A stretch of 64,000 nt of DNA, from contig JAIXMP010000043.1 of assembly GCA_025677815.1 (NCBI GenBank), forward strand, positions 248,001 to 312,000, in the 5' to 3' direction. Source of the stretch: Phascolomyces articulosus. Lineage: Eukaryota > Mucoromycota > Mucoromycetes > Mucorales > Lichtheimiaceae. The position numbers and the translations under genes are program-made. Positions 36,919-49,168 of the stretch are shown here, piece after piece (within the stretch, counting starts at the first letter, position 1; every line of letters starts with the position of its first letter). Under the pieces are notes generated by a model. The model had not been told where the DNA came from. It saw nothing but the letters and a program-made list of their open reading frames with translations, and searched no databases.

Positions 36919-38558
36919 ATGGGTCAACTTGAAAAGCAGCTCGCGTCCGTACTTAATAAACGTCAACAGATCGCCAAACGACGTCAATTAGTTGTTAATT
37001 CACCAACAGCCATTGACTTTTCTTCCAATGACTTTCTTGGACTTGCACAAAACACGGCTTTACGACAACGGTACCTCAATGAACTTGAATCCATGGAGAC
37101 CATATTAGGCTCAACTGGATCTCGACTATTAGACGGCAATTCTCAATACGCTTTTGATTTAGAACGGCAGATCGCACAATTTCATAGAGCTGACACGGCA
37201 TTACTTTTCAACTCTGGTTTTGACGCCAATACGGGTTTACTCAGTACATTACCACAAAAGGGAGATATTGTTATTTATGATGAATTAATTCATGCGAGTG
37301 TACACGAAGGCATGCGAGTATCACGCGCAGGTCGCTTGATACCTTTCAAACACTCAAATGTGACAGATCTGGATCGCGTATTAACGGAGATTGGTTCAAC
37401 AGATAAAAACGTATTTATTGCTGTGGAAACGGTCTATTCTATGGATGGTGATGTTGTTCCACTAGTTGAAATTGTACAATTGTTAAGGAAATATTGGCCC
37501 AAGAAAGAAAATGGATATATTATTGTTGATGAGGTAAAGAAAAAATAGTTATTTGGATAGGTATATGGTTTGGGGGAGACTTATCTTTTTTTTATTGGGA
37601 GAAAAAAATTAATGATATGCGTAAATCATTTTCCAATGTTACTCAAACTTGGGATAATTCATCCCATATTATGGGATCTATCATTTAGGCACATGCTACT
37701 GGTGTTTATGGAGAAAACGGTCGAGGTGTTGTTTGTCAACTTGGTCTTGAAAAAGAAATCTTTGCTCGTTTACATACATTTGGCAAATCATTGGCAAGCA
37801 ATGGAGGTAATATACACATAAATCATTAGTTCATTTTTTTATTAAGACATGCTGTGTTCTGACATCATTTGACGTTTTGTTTTCAAATATATTTAGCTGC
37901 TGTTCTTGGATCAAATACCCTACGTGATTATCTTATTAACTATGCACGACCACTTATTTATTCCACCTTTATGTCGTTCAACAGTTTGGCTAGTGTCAAA
38001 TGTGCATATGATATCTTAGAATGTGGTGAAACACAAGAAGTAAGTCGTTTATTTTTTTAGTGAGAAATCGAATAATATGATAGAAGTCACTGACAGGTAT
38101 CGTTTATTTGTATAATAGATTCAAACCCATTTACATAATATTACTCGACAGTTTAGAGAAGCAATCCAATTACCTACTGGGACTTTATTACCTTCTGATA
38201 GTCCAATCCAAGGCATTGTTCTTAATGGTAAATAAGCAGCATTTTCATTTTAAAATTACAATGATATATGATTCTTTTGATATTAACAATTGAAAATCTC
38301 TTCTTTAACTTAGGTAATGCACCTGTTCGTGCCCTTGCTGGATATTTGAATAAGCGTGGATTTATTGTCAAACCCATTTGCTCTCCTACAGTTCCAAAGG
38401 GTCAAGAACGCGTTAGAATTTGTCTTCACGGTCACAACACAGCAGAACAAGTAGATGCCCTTGTTGCTTCTGTACATCAATTCTTTAATGTACAAAAATC
38501 AAATATGGTAGCATCATCTACTTCTGTGTCAAACACTCTAGAACCAGCAAAACTATAA
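36919..38558 (+). CDS. 8-amino-7-oxononanoate synthase-like (BioF) PLP enzyme with C-terminal AKL
   Basis: Five exons (36919-37533, 37689-37806, 37897-38039, 38119-38227, 38314-38558) give 409 residues, near the usual ~390 of BioF. It is a class II, alpha-oxoamine-synthase-type PLP enzyme: DFSSNDFLGLAQ, GSTGSRLLDGNS, HRADTALLFNSGFDANTG, YDELIHASVHEGMR, VETVYSMDGD, VDEAHATGVYGENGRG, and the PLP lysine in HTFGKSLASNG. The expected reaction is condensation of pimeloyl-CoA/ACP with alanine in biotin synthesis. The last three residues are AKL, a peroxisomal (PTS1) tripeptide; fungal BioF enzymes are known to be peroxisomal. The frame stays open upstream to 36799 through a CT-rich leader and would encode a Leu/Phe/Ser-rich stretch; I prefer the ATG at 36919 because family similarity starts there. 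Confidence 0.9.
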
Positions 38559-38727
38559 AGACATATTTATGATAGACTTGTATTTATTTACATTATATAT
38601 TGTTCTTATTCCTTAATAGGCAACTTTTTTTTAATTCAACTTGCATTAAAACACCACCCGAAAACTTTTTTAACATTCCCATTCCAAAGCATATTTATAT
38701 AAATATTTTAATAATGATCATATTATA

Positions 38728-40975
38728 ATGAACCCTGGAATGAACAAGGAACAAATTCAGCTTGACAATGAAGAGAATGGACTTCAGATCGCATTAGCAC
38801 CTCTTTTTACTATTTTTTCACTCCCTCAATTAGAATCCATTTTGTATGCATTCCTACCGTCTCGTATTGAACAACATATACCCAAGAGTAATATTTACGC
38901 GGTCGATACGTTTGTAGTAACTGCTTCGGTCACTTTTATATTAGTGGTTGCCAGACTGACATTGTTACTCGGTAACACATTACTAAAGCGAAGCCAACGA
39001 CGACGCGATTCTGATTTAGCCTCCAAGGGAGACATTGCCATTGTGATTGAACCAACGGCATCCCAAGATGATTATCATACGAGTAAGTGGATGTTTTCTC
39101 AAATCAGCGACGGCAAAAACAACGGCGACGATTATATGCTGAATCATAATAATACTTTTGGTTTACTTTTCGCACATACTTCTTCACACGACGACTCAAT
39201 TATAACAGCACCCAATGTTTTCCATCAAGCTTTATCCCACCTTGTTTCACAAAGTGTACAATCGAAAGCCAATGGATATTATATTTTGAAACCAAATCTT
39301 GAAGTAGATCATTCTCCATTAGAACCTCCTGCATATAATATTGTTCCACAAACAGGACAATGTAAGGAAATACTACGAGAATGAAAAAAGATACTTATTT
39401 TTAATTTAACAATCAAAAATCAATTCCAAAGTGATATGTTTTAATCTATCTTTTTGAAATACAGCATATTCCGTAAAACATGAAGAATGTACGTTTTATA
39501 TCACCTTTCAAGCATGCTCCTCTGCTCCCCCAGGGATCACAAATGAAGCCCAATCAGCAATAAATTCAGAACCATCTATACGCGTATCCATGATTGGATG
39601 CAGAGAACATGGTGCAACTGTATCTAGTTTGGCAATGTTCCTCAATAAGGTAGCTCAGGATTATTTGGTCCATATGGATTCACTTCGTAAACAAAGTCGG
39701 TCTAGATATGATTATTCTGCAAGTGGGAAATGGGTGAGGATATGTTCACTTTATGAAAATCAAGGACTTCAGACAGTGGCACTTTGTCCAAAAAGCGAAG
39801 CATTGATAGCCAAGGATCTTAATACATTTATCCAAAATAAGTCATTTTATAAACGAATCGGTGCTCCTTATGTACGAGGGTATTTATTTCATGGCAAACC
39901 GGGAACAGGGTATGTATCTATAGCATCATCATTTTCTGTTTTTATATTTATATAAATTGAGATGTGTAGTTTGCACTTTACTAAATGTGTTTAAAAAAAG
40001 GAAAACCTCACTCATTTTTGCTATAGCGTAAGTGTTTACAAGACTTGATGACACTATCACCTGGTTCCTTCATATTTATTCATACCATCTCTTCAGGTCT
40101 TTTTTGAAACGACATCTCTATTTTATGAATCTTGCTTATATTGATTCGGATTCAGAATTGTTCCAAGCATTTGCGAGCGTGCCTGCTAACAGTATAGTTG
40201 TATTTGAGGATATTGATACCATGACTATGGTAAAAAAAAAAAAAAAAAAAAACGGCCCAACTTTTATTTTGTTAATATCATTGTCTGGCTCATTCTGAAC
40301 TGACCTTTTTTTATACATATAGACTCTTCATAAACGAACCGGTGTAGAACGTGCAATGCATGCAATTGGATCTGAAAAACAAGAGAGTCGAAATAAACAA
40401 CAGCATCGATTTAATTTAAGCACATTTCTTTCGATTCTAGATGGCCATACATTAGAAGAAGGTATTATTTTTATCATGACAAGTAATCATCCAGAAGTTC
40501 TTGACCCAGCAATTATTCGTCCCGGTATGTGATATTTTATGTATAAGTGAAATGAATGAGGAAGACCTGGGTTTATGTGTATGAGGGTATTTAGTCTACT
40601 AACACAATTTGCATTTGAAATAATTAAAAAAAAGGTCGTATGGATATTCATTTAGATTTAACATTTGCAACCCATTATCAAATATGTCAAATGTTTCGTA
40701 TGGTGATGGATGAAGATGATGATAGCACTTTAAATGATATCTATCCACAATTAGAAAAAGAAATCCCTGAATTCGTCATTCCTCCAAGTGAAATTATGCA
40801 GATTATGGTCCTTTGCCGTGAACATACAAAAGATATTCCTGATAAACTACGTGATTTAACTAAAAAATATCGAGATTATCCTAGTACAAGCCCAGCCTCT
40901 GCAGCATCACATTCCTCCACTGCTAGTTACAAAGAAGATAGTTTTCTACAAGACTCTAGTTTAAAAATCAATTAA
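38728..40975 (+). CDS. BCS1-like AAA ATPase
   Basis: Six exons (38728-39361, 39465-39909, 40001-40027, 40097-40229, 40323-40524, 40635-40975) join to 593 residues. One membrane segment lies at about 60-85 (VDTFVVTASVTFILVVARL), followed by a BCS1-type N-terminal region and one AAA module. The module has Walker A GKPGTGKTS, Walker B SIVVFEDIDTM, sensor-1-like FIMTSNHPEVLDPAIIRPGRMD, and the arginine finger in that last motif. BCS1 inserts the Rieske protein into complex III in the inner mitochondrial membrane. Many fungi have extra BCS1-like paralogs, and this longer protein with a Ser-rich tail may be one of them. It starts 170 bp after the BioF-like gene. The Walker A motif is split by an intron and carried in part on a 27-nt exon. 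Confidence 0.88.
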
Positions 40976-42998
40976 ACTAATAGCAAGGTTTTTCTATCTC
41001 TGTGTCTAATATATAGGCGAACCAACTAGTAATCAAAATTCACCCCTTTTAGATATAGATCCTTCTCCCTCACCAACAGTACAATAATAAAAGGCTGGGT
41101 CCTTTTTACGATACTATTTTAGTTATGAAAGGATTTATTATTTATAACTCATATATTATTAATAATATACAAAGTATTTGGTTAATGTGTAGAACTGTTT
41201 TAAATATAAATTTGTTTGTTGCTCCTGCTCTTTCCTTCAAACTTATCGTAATACATTTGACTTTTTATATAGCATACTATAATAATATAAAAAACTATCC
41301 TTGTTTTATAAAATCAATTAAATCACTTTTCGTGTGCCATATGATTAAGATATGGAAAAGATAGAAAGAAACTGTTGCTATATACCTTGAACCAAAATAC
41401 AATAACTGAATGATCACGGTTTGTAATCCTGAATCGATCGGTGCCGACGGTTGACCAAAGAAAACATATATGAAAAGAAAAAAAGCAAGGAATATAGATG
41501 TCCTTAGCATTATTTTGTTCTTAAAAAATGCACAATCGAATATGAAGATGTTACCCCGGTACGATTTATAAATTTATCGGAAGTATATCATCAAAATGAC
41601 AGATTTTTAGGTGTCTTTATTGATGAGGTGCATACAGTGATCTTTTGAGTTTTCCGACAGGCAATGCGATATTTCATTATAAGTTTGGATCAACATAGCA
41701 CAACCGTACGTCCGTCCATGGCATCCTATACACTCAATATCCAATGATTATCATCAATTTTATAAGTTGTACACTGTCATAATGGTATATATCATTAATT
41801 AATTCTTCTAAGCGAATAGCTGAGATAATATAGGCCAAATTAATAAAGTTTTTTTTCTCCTTTATTTATATTGTTGTTTTACTTACCATGCACCGTTGGG
41901 AATTTGCCATGTGCCTTCAGCAAGAAGGAACTGCGCCAATGGAATTAAAACTTGACACGTTGATGTATTTATCCGAGTTTCCTATACAAGACCAACTTAA
42001 TGGTGGAAGAATGAAACAGACAACGGTTTATAACAAGATATGGTATCTTCAACAACAGTACTGTCCATTACAGGATACAATTATACTGACTCAATGCATA
42101 ATTATTTTTTTGCACAAGTTGATGAAAAAGTAATGAACGATATAGGTTATATTACATCACAACTTCTCCCCCCTCCATAATAAGCAGTACACGGGCAACC
42201 AAAGGAACACCAAAATATATGGATCAGAAACGAGATACCATTATTATTTACTATATTTTTATAACTAATAAAAATCGGAATATATGTACTTTCACAACAG
42301 CCTTTCCATAAAAGAAAGAACATTGCTATACTGCACATGTATATAAAGCGATACAATCATAGCACAAGAAAAAAACACATCAGGGCTCTCAGTTTCGATG
42401 CTTTCCTAGACCCAGTCTTTATATCACATTGCTCCTTTTTATTAGTTATTGATTGAAACAAATATATAAACAATTCTGCCGATGTTCTGGATACGACGAG
42501 AATTTCTTACAAGTAAAATAAAGGGACAATTATGGTTTATATGCAAAAAAAAAAAAGGTGATTGTGTTTCACCGATGATGAATTTGAATACAACGTTTTC
42601 ATTTTAATACGCGCAATGATAATTTTACCATTTACGACTTCGTACTGCAGAGACACCTTTATCTTTATGAAGCAGATAGAGCTATATTTGTCCACTAATA
42701 AAAAATACTACTATTTCATAACGAAATGTCACCACCGTAATGCATAAAATTGCATTATTAACGTTTATCCTATTCATCTTATTACACTTACAACAAAAAA
42801 AATATTGAGCAAATTCAGCGCGGTAAATAATGATTGGGGATTACTAGAGCCGCTCAGGTTTTCTATGAAGACGATCAATGATGATATATGTTTCAAATAA
42901 AATAAAAAACGCATTAAAAAAATTATAGAAACAAATAAATATGTGTGTTTTTCCCTTTTTCTTATAACTTCTAACAAACATTCTCTCTATTGAATTCA
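40976..42998. other. 2-kb intergenic region with weak ORFs
   Basis: Three weak candidates. A minus-strand exon-like frame at 41510-41385 starts with a strongly hydrophobic signal-peptide-like segment and ends at a GT that could splice to 41275, giving a ~52-residue secreted peptide. A plus frame at 41540-41640 reads VTPVRFINLSEVY and DRFLGVFIDEV, then stops. A plus frame at 41888-42133 has MHRWEFAMCLQQEG. None can be tied to a family. The segment after 42140 shows only AT-rich spacer. Confidence 0.3.
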
Positions 42999-43493
42999 AT
43001 GTGGCCACCAACAATGAAACAATATCAAGATCCAAAGGCAGCCTCTTGTCCATCATTTAAACCACCCGATCCAACTTATACAAATCAAAAGACTTATGAT
43101 ATATTTCCACCTGAAGCTCCACCCGATTATTATTATTATATTAATAGCAATGGAACAAATACACCAGCACCTTCTAGTACAGTGATAGTAACGGATGAAT
43201 CATTCAGCTCAGTTGGAAGTACCACCAAAGGAAAAGGAGGAGGTATTTATTCAGAACAAATGATGATGATGACACCAACACAACAGCCTCCATCAGCATG
43301 GCTTTTACGACGACGACGATATAGTGCACATAGTCGAGTTGTTTTGGGGATTATTGGCATGATTGTATTTCTATTGATAATAGCAGGCTTAGTGGTTTGG
43401 ATTGGCAATGCATTTATACTTCCACAAGTACATTATACAACTCAATATTCACAAAATACAAAAAGTATGAATGCTACTATTAAAAACCCATAG
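42999..43493 (+). CDS. Single-pass membrane protein of unknown function
   Basis: Uninterrupted ORF of 164 residues from the ATG at 42999 (a TTG three codons upstream is in frame but not needed). The N-terminal ~105 residues are Pro/Tyr/Ser-rich and polar (FKPPDPTYTNQ, FPPEAPPDYYYY). A basic patch follows (LLRRRRYSAHSR), then one hydrophobic helix at about 113-136 (VVLGIIGMIVFLLIIAGLVVW) and a short Asn/Thr-rich tail with a possible N-glycosylation site (NAT). By the positive-inside rule the N-terminal part should be cytosolic. I recognise no family. Codon use and clean frame suggest a real gene. Confidence 0.65.
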   Translation: MWPPTMKQYQDPKAASCPSFKPPDPTYTNQKTYDIFPPEAPPDYYYYINSNGTNTPAPSSTVIVTDESFSSVGSTTKGKGGGIYSEQMMMMTPTQQPPSAWLLRRRRYSAHSRVVLGIIGMIVFLLIIAGLVVWIGNAFILPQVHYTTQYSQNTKSMNATIKNP

Positions 43494-43671
43494 TTTAAAT
43501 CACTCTATTTTATCTTCTTTGCCCTTCCTTCATGTAAATTTTATCGTTACTACTATTAATTAATTTTATTATATAAATCTTCTCATACTATAAAAATGTC
43601 TTTTCTTTTGGCTGCGTCTGTTCTCAAAAAAAAATGAAAGAGGGGAACCTTTTTTTTCAACCTCCAGTCTC

Positions 43672-43697
43672 TCTCTCTCACTCTCTCTCACTCTCTG
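43672..43697 (+). repeat. (CTCTCTCA)n tract in leader
   Basis: A short CT/CA repeat lies in the 5' leader of the DNAJC9-like gene, directly visible. It probably belongs to the pyrimidine-rich transcription start region. Confidence 0.7.
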
Positions 43698-43735
43698 GAA
43701 AATTGTTAATATTTTTTTTTCTCTTACTCACCACC

Positions 43736-44773
43736 ATGCCATCCATTCCCAAAAACACAAGTTTATACGAGATTCTTCAACTTGAGAAGACAGCAACGTC
43801 TAAAGAAATCAAATCGCAATATCGAAAACTCGCGTTAAAGTTTCATCCAGATAAACAATCGGCATCTTGTACTGAACAAGAAAAGCAGGCTGCTACTGAG
43901 CAATTCCAACAACTGGGCCTTGCTTATAGCATTCTAAGCGATCCTGCTAAAAAATCACATTACGATCTGACGGGTAACATTAGTCAAGATGATTCATTAA
44001 AAGGCGACAAGAGCTGGAATGATTACTTTAAGGAATTATGGGATGGTGTGGTCAATAAAGAAACAATTGAAAAGTTTGCTGCCGAATATAAAGGTTCGAG
44101 TTTTTCTTTTCAAAAGTGTAGGGAAGGGGAGAGAGAGGAGAAGTAAATTTACATAAACTGTCCATATACTATAGGTTCTGAGGAAGAACGCAAGGATGTA
44201 TTGAAAAGATACGAAGAATGTAAAGGTGATATGGATAATATCTTGACCTTTATTGAATGCAGCAACGCCAAAGATGGTGAACGATTTACGAAAATGATAC
44301 AAAAGGCGATTGACGAAGGACAGGTTGTATTATATCCATCTTTCTATAAGACAACTACAACCAAAGCACATCAAATTCGAATCAAAAAAGAAGAACAAAA
44401 TGAAAAGAAATGGGAGGCAAATGAAAAAAAGAAAAAGAAGAAACAAAAGGCGAATGACGACGATGACATATCCTCAGATGGACTATTAGCAATGATCAAA
44501 GCAAGACAAAAGGATCGTGCAGCTCGCCTTGATGCATTAGCAGATAAAATTGCGGAAAAGGAAGGATTGAATAACAATCAACAAGAATATGATGGGCCCT
44601 CAGAAGACGAGTTTCAACGAATCCAAGCTGAAATGTTATCAAAAAGAAAGAGAAGTGGAGATGCATCACCATCATCATCCAAAAAGAAGAAGGGGGGTGA
44701 TGGAAGTGATGAAGACAAGCCCAGTAGTAGTAAACGAGCCAAAAAGAACAACCGAAAACCATCTACCAAATAA
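43736..44773 (+). CDS. J-domain protein, DNAJC9-like
   Basis: Two exons (43736-44093, 44175-44773) give 318 residues. A J domain is at residues 8-80: SLYEILQLEKTATSKEIKSQYRKLALKFHPDK with the HPD motif, then AYSILSDPAKKSHYD. The segments WNDYFKELWDGVVNKETIEKF and the region after the intron (ERKDVLKRYEECKGDMDNILTF) match the DNAJC9 layout, a nuclear histone H3-H4 co-chaperone that works with Hsp70. The tail is Lys/Ser-rich and probably nuclear-localising. The 5' splice site (AAAG/gttcga) is weak but it is the only choice that keeps the frame. The start was chosen at the ATG in CACCATGCC after a CT-repeat leader; an upstream in-frame ATG at 43634 lies in that leader. Confidence 0.9.
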
Positions 44774-45020
44774 TAATAGTATTAATATATAAACATGCAT
44801 CCATAATTATTATTATCATCATTACTCATTATTATCATTATCATTTATAACATTTGTACATAACATAATTCATATGTAATTTTATATAGTATTCCCTACC
44901 CCTTCCTCATTATGCAATTCATCAGTTAGTGGGTTCAACATTTACTACCTGAAAAATAAAAATGGGTTGAAATTTTCGAGACCAGCACACTACTTTTCCT
45001 TCTTCCATACACATACAAAC

Positions 45021-46089
45021 ATGTCAAGTACAGCATTAATCACAGAATCGTCTTCCACATCAGCAACACGTACTGAATCTGATATCGATGCTCTTCCATG
45101 TATGTTATAATATTAATCACTTTATTCTTTTAAACAAGAAAGTTTTATAATAATAAACTTCTTTGATGAATATACTTATTTCTGTTCATTCATTATATAA
45201 CCAGATGTTGATCGCGAGATCGACGACCCAGGTTCGTTTGTCTCTTTTTTTTTTCCTTTAAAAAAAACAGAAAATATAGGAACTGCTTTGTAACATTATA
45301 CTATAAATATTTTCTTTTTTTAGAAATGAAAGCCACGGTGGAACGACTGATTGATCAAGAATTACGACGCATGCGACGAAAACCAGGAAGTGATCGATCA
45401 CAACTTCCCATGGAAGTAGAACTCTTCCAAAACAACGATATGCTTAAACAAGAATGGGATCGTGTTAAAAAGAAGGAACCATTAAATGCTTTGGACTATT
45501 CAAGATATGAAATTAAAGCACCTGAAGAAGATGAAGAAGATGAAAATGCATGGAAAAAAGCAGTGGATAACTCGAAAGCACAATTAGAATCACAAACGGA
45601 CAGGTTATCTATTAATCTATTAATTTATCACCCATACGACAAAACTCTTTTGGATTTCTGTAAGGTTTTACTGATATAAAACTATTTTTTTTAGTATGTT
45701 CAATTTGGAACTATTGGCGAAATTTGGTGCCAATGCATGGCGTGTACACAATTATCAATTGGAAGGAGAACTTAAACAATTACAACAAACTACAAGTGAA
45801 TATAGAGATGCTGTATTAAGAATCAATCGCGAACGAAAGGCAGATCAGGTTAGCATACCTGGAGAGAGAGGATGGAAATATCAAAAAAAAAATCTGATAA
45901 GTCATTTAACAACAAATATAAATATAGACTCAAGCCGGTGGATCACTTCGTACATTGGAGAATAAATGGTCTGATTTGATTTCGCAAAATCTTCAGGTGG
46001 ATATTGCTGCGTCAGCACTTGAACAAGAAGTAGAGGAATTGAGACGATATCATGCATCTTTGAAAGCAAAGGCAGAACAAAGCCAATAA
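45021..46089 (+). CDS. Pre-mRNA splicing factor SPF27/BCAS2 (Prp19 complex)
   Basis: Five exons (45021-45099, 45205-45231, 45324-45603, 45695-45848, 45928-46089) join to 233 residues. The protein has the BCAS2/SPF27 pattern: DALPYVDREIDDPEMKATVERLIDQE, then LFQNNDMLKQEWDRVKKKEPLNALDYSRYE, and a C-terminal coiled coil (NLELLAKFGANAWRVHNYQLE, ALEQEVEELRRYHASL). SPF27 is a core helical subunit of the Prp19/NineTeen complex in the spliceosome. Exon 2 is 27 nt. It is a tidy gene with no oddities apart from the micro-exon. Confidence 0.95.
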
Positions 46090-47639
46090 AAATAAAACTC
46101 TCTATGTCTCTTAAAGTGATTCCATAATCATTATTTGCTTTCTGTCGATTTCTCGAGTAAGGGAGGAGCAGAGGGTGGTTTGGTAATATTTCCAGTATTT
46201 TAGAAGAAGGGTATCTAATTAATAAAAAGAATAAACTTAAGGAAAGTTACTGCTATTAGTTGAGGTAATTGACAATTGGACAGTTTCAGTTCCGTGGCTT
46301 CTCCAAGTATACGTTCTTAATAGTATAATGTTCAAGGTCACCTTTACTTTTTCATATCATTAAGAAAAAAATAATATGTGATGTACTAATCACTTTAACT
46401 CATTAACATTTTTAAGTAATGGCTTTCTTTTAGATATCGTTTTGCCGCAATTTGTTTCTTTCTGCGAAGAGGAGGAATCGATTTCTTTTTTTTTTTTTGC
46501 ACTACCGCAACTCTTGCGCTTCAGCGTAGAACATTACTTTGCTTTCGTATATGTTTTTTTAGACGAACAGCGGAAAATGTGAGGATGAAAAGAGTGGCAT
46601 CACTTTCAAAGGTATATACACACTGATAGTAGTACTATTGGTACTGAAAATGGCTGTCTCTTTCTTATCATTATCATTATCCACATATTCGTAATGAATA
46701 GTATCCGGCTGCTATTATAGATATTATTACTGGAGTAACTATATACAAAATGGAAATGTGTCCAATTTATGAAATTACGTGTACGCAAAGAAGGCAAAAC
46801 AAAAAAGGATCATTTACGTACATTTCTTTATAAATTAAAGACGGATGAACGTATTGGTATTTTTCACATCATTGTTCTATTTGCAGTGGTGATAATACTT
46901 GTTTAATAGCGACACCATCGATGGCTGTAGAAGATGAAGGAAAAGGGTTGCTGTTATTGCTTCCGTTGGGTTTTCTTATTGTTTATCAATCAATTCTGAG
47001 TGGATGAAAGAGTTAAAGAATCCACTGTAACTTTTTTCTTCTTGAACGAAGGTGGCTGTCATGTTTTCTTCTTTTTCATCAACCAGCTTTGTTGATATAT
47101 TAATATATATATATATATATTAACCAAAGGCTGGTCTTGTTCTTGGGTAATGGTAAATTTTGTTACTATTTAATTCGTCACTTCTGCGCTGAGAAACAGA
47201 TTAAAGAAATTCTGATAATGATAATAATACTCTTCTTATGGGAAGAGAGCGCGTCTGATTTTTTCTCCCCCTCCCCTTAATTAAATGTAATCATACTACC
47301 TCTGTATTGTCATTTTTTACTAATTATACTGAATATAAGCTAATTTAATATTGATTCCTGTACTAAAATTATTATCAATAGATGAACGATCACTGTTGAC
47401 ATAATAATATAAGTTGTCAAGTTGCTTTACCTTGAATCCAAATATGTTTCCATTTTTGGAATGACACACCCATCAAAAATTCCTGTGTAACTCTAAATTC
47501 TATTATGATAATCTAATAGTGTTTATTTCGTATGCAAGAAAAAGAACAACATGCTAGTAATGGTGAAGAGTTTGAATATATATATAAGTGTGTGTATGTG
47601 TGTGAATATAAATTAAAAGGATAAATGGAGGAAAGGGAA
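46090..47639. other. 1.5-kb convergent intergenic region
   Basis: Flanked by two gene 3' ends. No ORF can be supported; a minus-strand stretch near 46890-46980 reads Asn/Ser/Pro-rich for ~35 codons without a start. A TATATATATATATATA palindrome lies at about 47101-47122. The region is longer than two 3' UTRs need, so an undetected RNA gene is possible, but I see no evidence of one. Confidence 0.4.
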
Positions 47640-49168
47640 TTAAGCATTGGTTGATTCAAGATTTTGTAACGGCATAAATCGACCTCGACCATTATTATTT
47701 CCTTTTAATAGTCCAGATAATGCAGCTAATCCATTGGATCGTTTCTGTCTTCGTGCAAACCAAACAAAACCAATACATAAAAGAACTGTCACCATTAGGA
47801 CAAAATATATATGGCCAAATGATCCACTGCTATCATTGTCATCTTCTTCACTATCACCCTTCACTAAATCCTCACTATCAGCGTCATCCATAATAGCGGA
47901 TTTGGATTCATCTTCTTTTGCTTTTTTATCCATAATTTCTTTAATCACTTTATCAATAATACCCGTGTTGTCTTGTGCTGTATAAGTAGGTGACTGGAAT
48001 CGTTTATCCTTTTCAATGGATTTCTTGACTTCTTCAACAGAGGCTAACGATATTTTGGGTTCCAATGATCCTGATAATAAAATACTATTGGCAATGGCAC
48101 GATGAGCGCCTACAAAAAAAAGATCATATAAGTATTTCAACTAATATGTAGAATATAACATTCAATTGATTTTTACCTCCTGTCAAATGAACCTTATCCC
48201 ACCATAAATAGTCATCCATGGCATCTGTACATTGACCTTGACAACTATCCCAATAAGAATGACTAGCATCTTCAAATCCAAATTGTGACGGATTTTCTAC
48301 CAAATCATTGACTAATGCATGAACATCCACTAAATCCATTTCCAATGCTCGGTGATGTTTATTAAGACTTGTCACACTGCGTAATAATCGTTCATTTAAT
48401 GCTTCTGCGGCTTCTTTTCTTTTATCGTCTCCATTAAAATAAGGCATCTTTTCAAGTGGTGGTATATTGATCACTAAGTAACGGTTGCTACCAAATACTT
48501 TACGAACGTTTCGCTAATATAAAGAAATAATTGTATTAACAAATCATAGATTTCCTTTCTTTTTTTTTCTTCCCCTCCCAAACTTACCATTTGAGTACTA
48601 ATACAATCCACAATACCGTCCCATAAAGAAGTACCATTTTCTTGTTTAAATGCCAAGTCAATATCGTTTAATCCGATCCAAAATGCATAAACAGTTTCGT
48701 TGGGCTCCAAATTCAATTGCTCATTATAGTACATTTCAATCTGATCCTTAATACTTGGCATGGCGCCACTTGTATCACTTGCAAATAATTCGTTATCACA
48801 GACGGCTCCGTCAAATGCAAAACTATATATGGAAGCATCCCATCCTACTGCCAGGTTTTCACTCCAAAAAGGTCCGTTACTTAATCGTTGTAAATTCCCA
48901 ACATCTATTATTTTCATTGTCGGCTAGATTAGTTTTACGTTTCTTTAAAATCAAAAAAATTCAGTCATAGTCGATCGATGACTCGATCGAAAAAAGAAGA
49001 GGGCTGTTTGATGAACTTGTTTCAACTCGACAATCGTTCTTTTTTCTCGAGGTTTTTTCTTTTACCTGAATAGGAATCACCGAATACTACAAGGTTCTTT
49101 ACACCTGATGCACTGGATTGTTGCCAAAAAAGACTTGAAAGCCCAACAGCAATTGGTAATAACCACAT
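47640..49168 (-). CDS. GDSL/SGNH hydrolase with C-terminal membrane anchor
   Basis: Four exons (49168-49066, 48904-48588, 48513-48177, 48109-47640) give 408 residues. A signal peptide occupies roughly residues 1-20 (MWLLPIAVGLSSLFWQQSSA). SGNH blocks follow: FGDSYSDVGN (nucleophile Ser), AFWIGLNDID (block III Asn), and WWDKVHLTGG with the Asp-x-x-His pair. The serine block is split by intron 1 and the right acceptor (48905-48907) is the only one that gives FGDSYSDVGN. After an Asp/Glu/Ser-rich stalk one helix (HIYFVLMVTVLLCIGFVWFA) and a basic tail anchor the protein in a membrane with the enzyme outside. Likely an extracellular or vacuolar esterase/lipase; the substrate is unknown. Divergent from the next gene by 226 bp. 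Confidence 0.9.

Noticed and set aside
47095..47125. TATATA palindrome as terminator or cruciform
   Set aside because: Simple AT dinucleotide repeat; self-complementarity is trivial.
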